Shown here in pieces: positions 62,310 to 64,000 of a stretch of DNA of 64,000 bases. This DNA is from Porphyrobacter sp. AAP60. GTDB taxonomy: Bacteria; Pseudomonadota; Alphaproteobacteria; Sphingomonadales; Sphingomonadaceae. The stretch is from contig NZ_LJHV01000002.1 of NCBI RefSeq assembly GCF_001296025.1, positions 434,001 to 498,000 of the forward strand. Direction: 5' to 3'. The notes beneath the pieces are model-generated. The model made no database searches. It saw only the letters and a program-made list of their open reading frames with translations, and had not been told where the DNA came from. Made by a program: the position numbers and the translations under genes. Positions within the stretch are counted from its first letter, which is position 1. The number at the start of each line of letters is the position of its first letter.

Positions 62310-63224
62310 TCACTTGACACGGGTTGTGGCAATACCCTTTTCGGCGAGGTAATCCTGCACGCTCTTGGCACCGGCAAGGTGGCCTGCACCAACCGCGATG
62401 AACACGGTGCCGGGTTCGGCCATGCGGGTATCGATCCACTCTGCCCAATTGGCGTTGCGGCTATAAAGCAGCGCCTCGGCCACAGCAGGATCGCTCATGC
62501 CTTCGTTCATGATCTCGGCAAGTGCATCGGCATCGCCCTTGGCCCATTCGGCTACCATCCGGTCGAGCATCGGCTTGACCTCGTCCATGCCCTCGGCTGC
62601 TTCCATCATGAAAGTAACCTGTGCATCCTGCGGCATGCCGTCAAAAATGCCGAGCTGGAACTCGGCTGTTTCCAGCGCGCCTTTGGGCATGTCGCCGACC
62701 TTGCCGAGAAGGACCTTTTCCACACCGCTTTCAGGGTTGTAGCCCTGCTGCATCAGCGGCAGCAGCGACAAAGTCAGGCCGGCCAGCCAAGGCTTGAACG
62801 GATCGAATGCCTCTGGCGGTGCGCCCAGTTTGGCCAGCGCCGCTTCGTAAGAGGATGTCTGCTCCGGCGTCAGCAGCGAACGCAGGGTGGTGCCCGGCGG
62901 CAGCATTCCCTTGGCCATGGTCAGCTGCTGCAGCGCAGCGTCGCTGGAAGCGTCCATCGGGATTTCGGTTACGATCATGTCCGATCCGGTCAGCGCGGTT
63001 GCGATTGTGTCGTCATACCATTCGATTCCCTGCGGCAGCACGTGCACCGTGCCGAACAGATAGATCGTGGTGTCTTCATCGGCGACCTTCCACAGCGCTG
63101 GGCCATTGGCGGCAGCCGGAACAGCAGCGGTTTCGGTTGCGGCGTGGTTGTCGGCCAGCGCGGGGCTTGCTGCAAACAGCGCAAAGGGGGCGGCAGTCAG
63201 GGTTAGCAGGGATGCAATCTTCAT
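62310..63224 (-). CDS. TraB/GumN-family secreted protein (paralog B)
   Basis: A 304-residue relative of its downstream neighbour. The signal sequence (MKIASLLTLTAAPFALFAASPALA) ends near residue 24. The domain matches TraB/GumN: YLFGTVHVLPQGIEWYDDTI (GTxH), GSDMIVTEIPMD, PWLAGLTLSLLPLMQQGYNPESGVEK, and VGAGHLAGAKSVQDYLAEKGI (GAGHLxG). Such proteins occur singly or in tandem in alphaproteobacteria; the role of GumN in gum clusters is unproven. A stretch GGAGAAT precedes the ATG. Confidence 0.88.
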   Translation of the reverse strand: MKIASLLTLTAAPFALFAASPALADNHAATETAAVPAAANGPALWKVADEDTTIYLFGTVHVLPQGIEWYDDTIATALTGSDMIVTEIPMDASSDAALQQLTMAKGMLPPGTTLRSLLTPEQTSSYEAALAKLGAPPEAFDPFKPWLAGLTLSLLPLMQQGYNPESGVEKVLLGKVGDMPKGALETAEFQLGIFDGMPQDAQVTFMMEAAEGMDEVKPMLDRMVAEWAKGDADALAEIMNEGMSDPAVAEALLYSRNANWAEWIDTRMAEPGTVFIAVGAGHLAGAKSVQDYLAEKGIATTRVK

Positions 63225-63280
63225 GGTTATTCTCCTTTTTGGGGGTAACGGTTGGCAAGGGCAGGCAGGCAAAAAAAGCG

Positions 63281-63931
63281 TTACAGGTAACGGCGGTTAA
63301 ACCAGACGATCGACCACACGATACTGACCGCCAGCAAAACAAGCATCGGGTTCTGTGCAGGCAGCCATCCGGCGCGGGTTGCAATCCACCAAGCCGGGGT
63401 CACGAACATGTAGGCGTGGACGGCAGTCACAGCGCCTTCGCGGTAGGCACCGGCCTCGTGCTCGTCGACGCGCTTCAACCACAGCCAGGACAGCAGCGGA
63501 CCCGCGATCAGCCACAGTGCAATCGCAATCGCGGCCAAGGCCGGGCGGATGGGCGCGTTCGAAAACAGGCTCGATCCGGCACCATCCGACATGCCAAGGA
63601 TAATGCCCAGAGGAATGCTGAGACCTAAGACAGCGGCCAGCATCATCCGGGCGCTTTTCACCCGCGGCGCTTCCGGTTCGTCCGAACCGCGGGGCCAAAG
63701 CCGCCACAACCCGTAGGCGATGACGAGAGTAACCAACGCCATCACACCAAGGATGGCGGCATCGGTCAGGTCGGGCCCGCCATGTTCGATCATGACGCCG
63801 GAATAGCCCGCGATCACCCCGACCATGAAGACCAGCGCAATCCCGCCTCCGATACCAAGCGCGGCACGTTTGACAATGATGGCGCCATCGGAGGGCACTT
63901 TGGCGATCTCGGTGACATCATACTTCGTCAT
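63281..63931 (-). CDS. hypothetical membrane protein of an HTH-membrane pair
   Basis: A 216-residue protein with about six membrane helices in pairs (GGGIALVFMVGVIAGYS, AAILGVMALVTLVIAYGLWRLW, MMLAAVLGLSIPLGIILGM, LAAIAIALWLIAGPLLSWLWL, AWWIATRAGWL, LVLLAVSIVWSIVWF). The N-terminus is short and cytoplasmic (TKYDVTEIAKVPSDG). It matches small membrane partners of XRE regulators only in context: its ATG overlaps the end of the HTH gene by 14 bases. Function is unknown. Confidence 0.65.
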   Translation of the reverse strand: MTKYDVTEIAKVPSDGAIIVKRAALGIGGGIALVFMVGVIAGYSGVMIEHGGPDLTDAAILGVMALVTLVIAYGLWRLWPRGSDEPEAPRVKSARMMLAAVLGLSIPLGIILGMSDGAGSSLFSNAPIRPALAAIAIALWLIAGPLLSWLWLKRVDEHEAGAYREGAVTAVHAYMFVTPAWWIATRAGWLPAQNPMLVLLAVSIVWSIVWFNRRYL

Positions 63932-64000
63932 GGAAAATCTCCTCGATGCTCATGTCGAACAACCGCGCAATGCGGAAGGCGAGAGGGAGGGACGGGTCGT
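63918..64000 (-). CDS. XRE-type HTH regulator, C-terminal fragment (cut by window end)
   Basis: The last 26 residues run DPSLPLAFRIARLFDMSIEE then IFHDEV and end at TGA. PSLPLALxIARLFxxxIEEIF is the closing segment of small, one-domain XRE/HTH regulators of the type often paired with membrane proteins. The frame is open to the window edge. The stop lies inside the membrane-protein gene, 14 bases past its ATG, so the two are coupled. The rest lies outside the window. Confidence 0.8.
   Translation of the reverse strand, partial: DPSLPLAFRIARLFDMSIEEIFHDEV

Overview
The window is a dense, GC-rich stretch of chromosome. It is most likely from a sphingomonad alphaproteobacterium, probably near Erythrobacteraceae. 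The evidence is gene content and family type rather than any single marker: an ilvBNC operon, two Coq4-family ubiquinone proteins, an endonuclease-type MutL, a DHBP synthase carrying an N-terminal HTH domain, DUF4170, DUF2177, DUF3052 and DUF1206 proteins, a PEP-CTERM protein, and the yqeY-dnaG-rpoD cluster divergent from carA. Almost all genes are core housekeeping genes. There is no rRNA, CRISPR array, prophage or classical insertion sequence.

Region by region. 1-7.6 kb (minus strand): 5'-intact leuA with a leucine-rich leader peptide and attenuator-like fold, an I78 lipoprotein, an FMN alpha-hydroxyacid dehydrogenase, a YceI protein, and ilvC, ilvN and ilvB behind a strong hairpin terminator. 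7.6-12 kb: divergent miaA and serB whose start codons overlap, then two Coq4 paralogs flanking a nitroreductase, with a shared operator-like palindrome. 12-15.8 kb (minus): DUF3052, purL and two membrane proteins. 15.9-23.5 kb (plus): xseB-ispA-coaD, a secreted cyclophilin, queA, an ABC exporter, a beta-barrel protein, tgt and aroQ. 23.6-33 kb (minus): rpsD, trmJ-nrdR, rpiB-glyA, then yqeY-[GIY-YIG]-dnaG-rpoD. 33-39.4 kb (plus): carA, a foreign-looking small gene, carB, greA.

39.4-46 kb: a perfect parS site with an adjacent array of about 11-bp boxes, DUF4170, a four-gene membrane-stress cluster resembling yqjD/yqjE, eno, a winged-helix regulator, and ribB-ribH. 46-52 kb (minus): tRNA-Lys(CTT) and the mreB-mreC-mreD-mrdA-rodA cell-shape operon, divergent from mutL. 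54-64 kb (mostly minus): DUF1206, an NPP-type phosphodiesterase, ychF, accessory genes, pth, rplY, two tandem TraB/GumN proteins, and a membrane protein with a truncated HTH regulator gene.

The most unusual area is 32.1-35.1 kb. A 429-bp unit bounded by perfect 32-bp inverted REP-type repeats carries a GIY-YIG nuclease gene and sits between yqeY and dnaG. About 1.2 kb away an 81-bp REP doublet lies in frame inside carA and adds 27 codons between its two domains. A lower-GC secreted-protein gene then separates carA from carB. Together these suggest a family of REP elements, possibly mobilised by a GIY-YIG nuclease, that has entered essential operons without breaking them.
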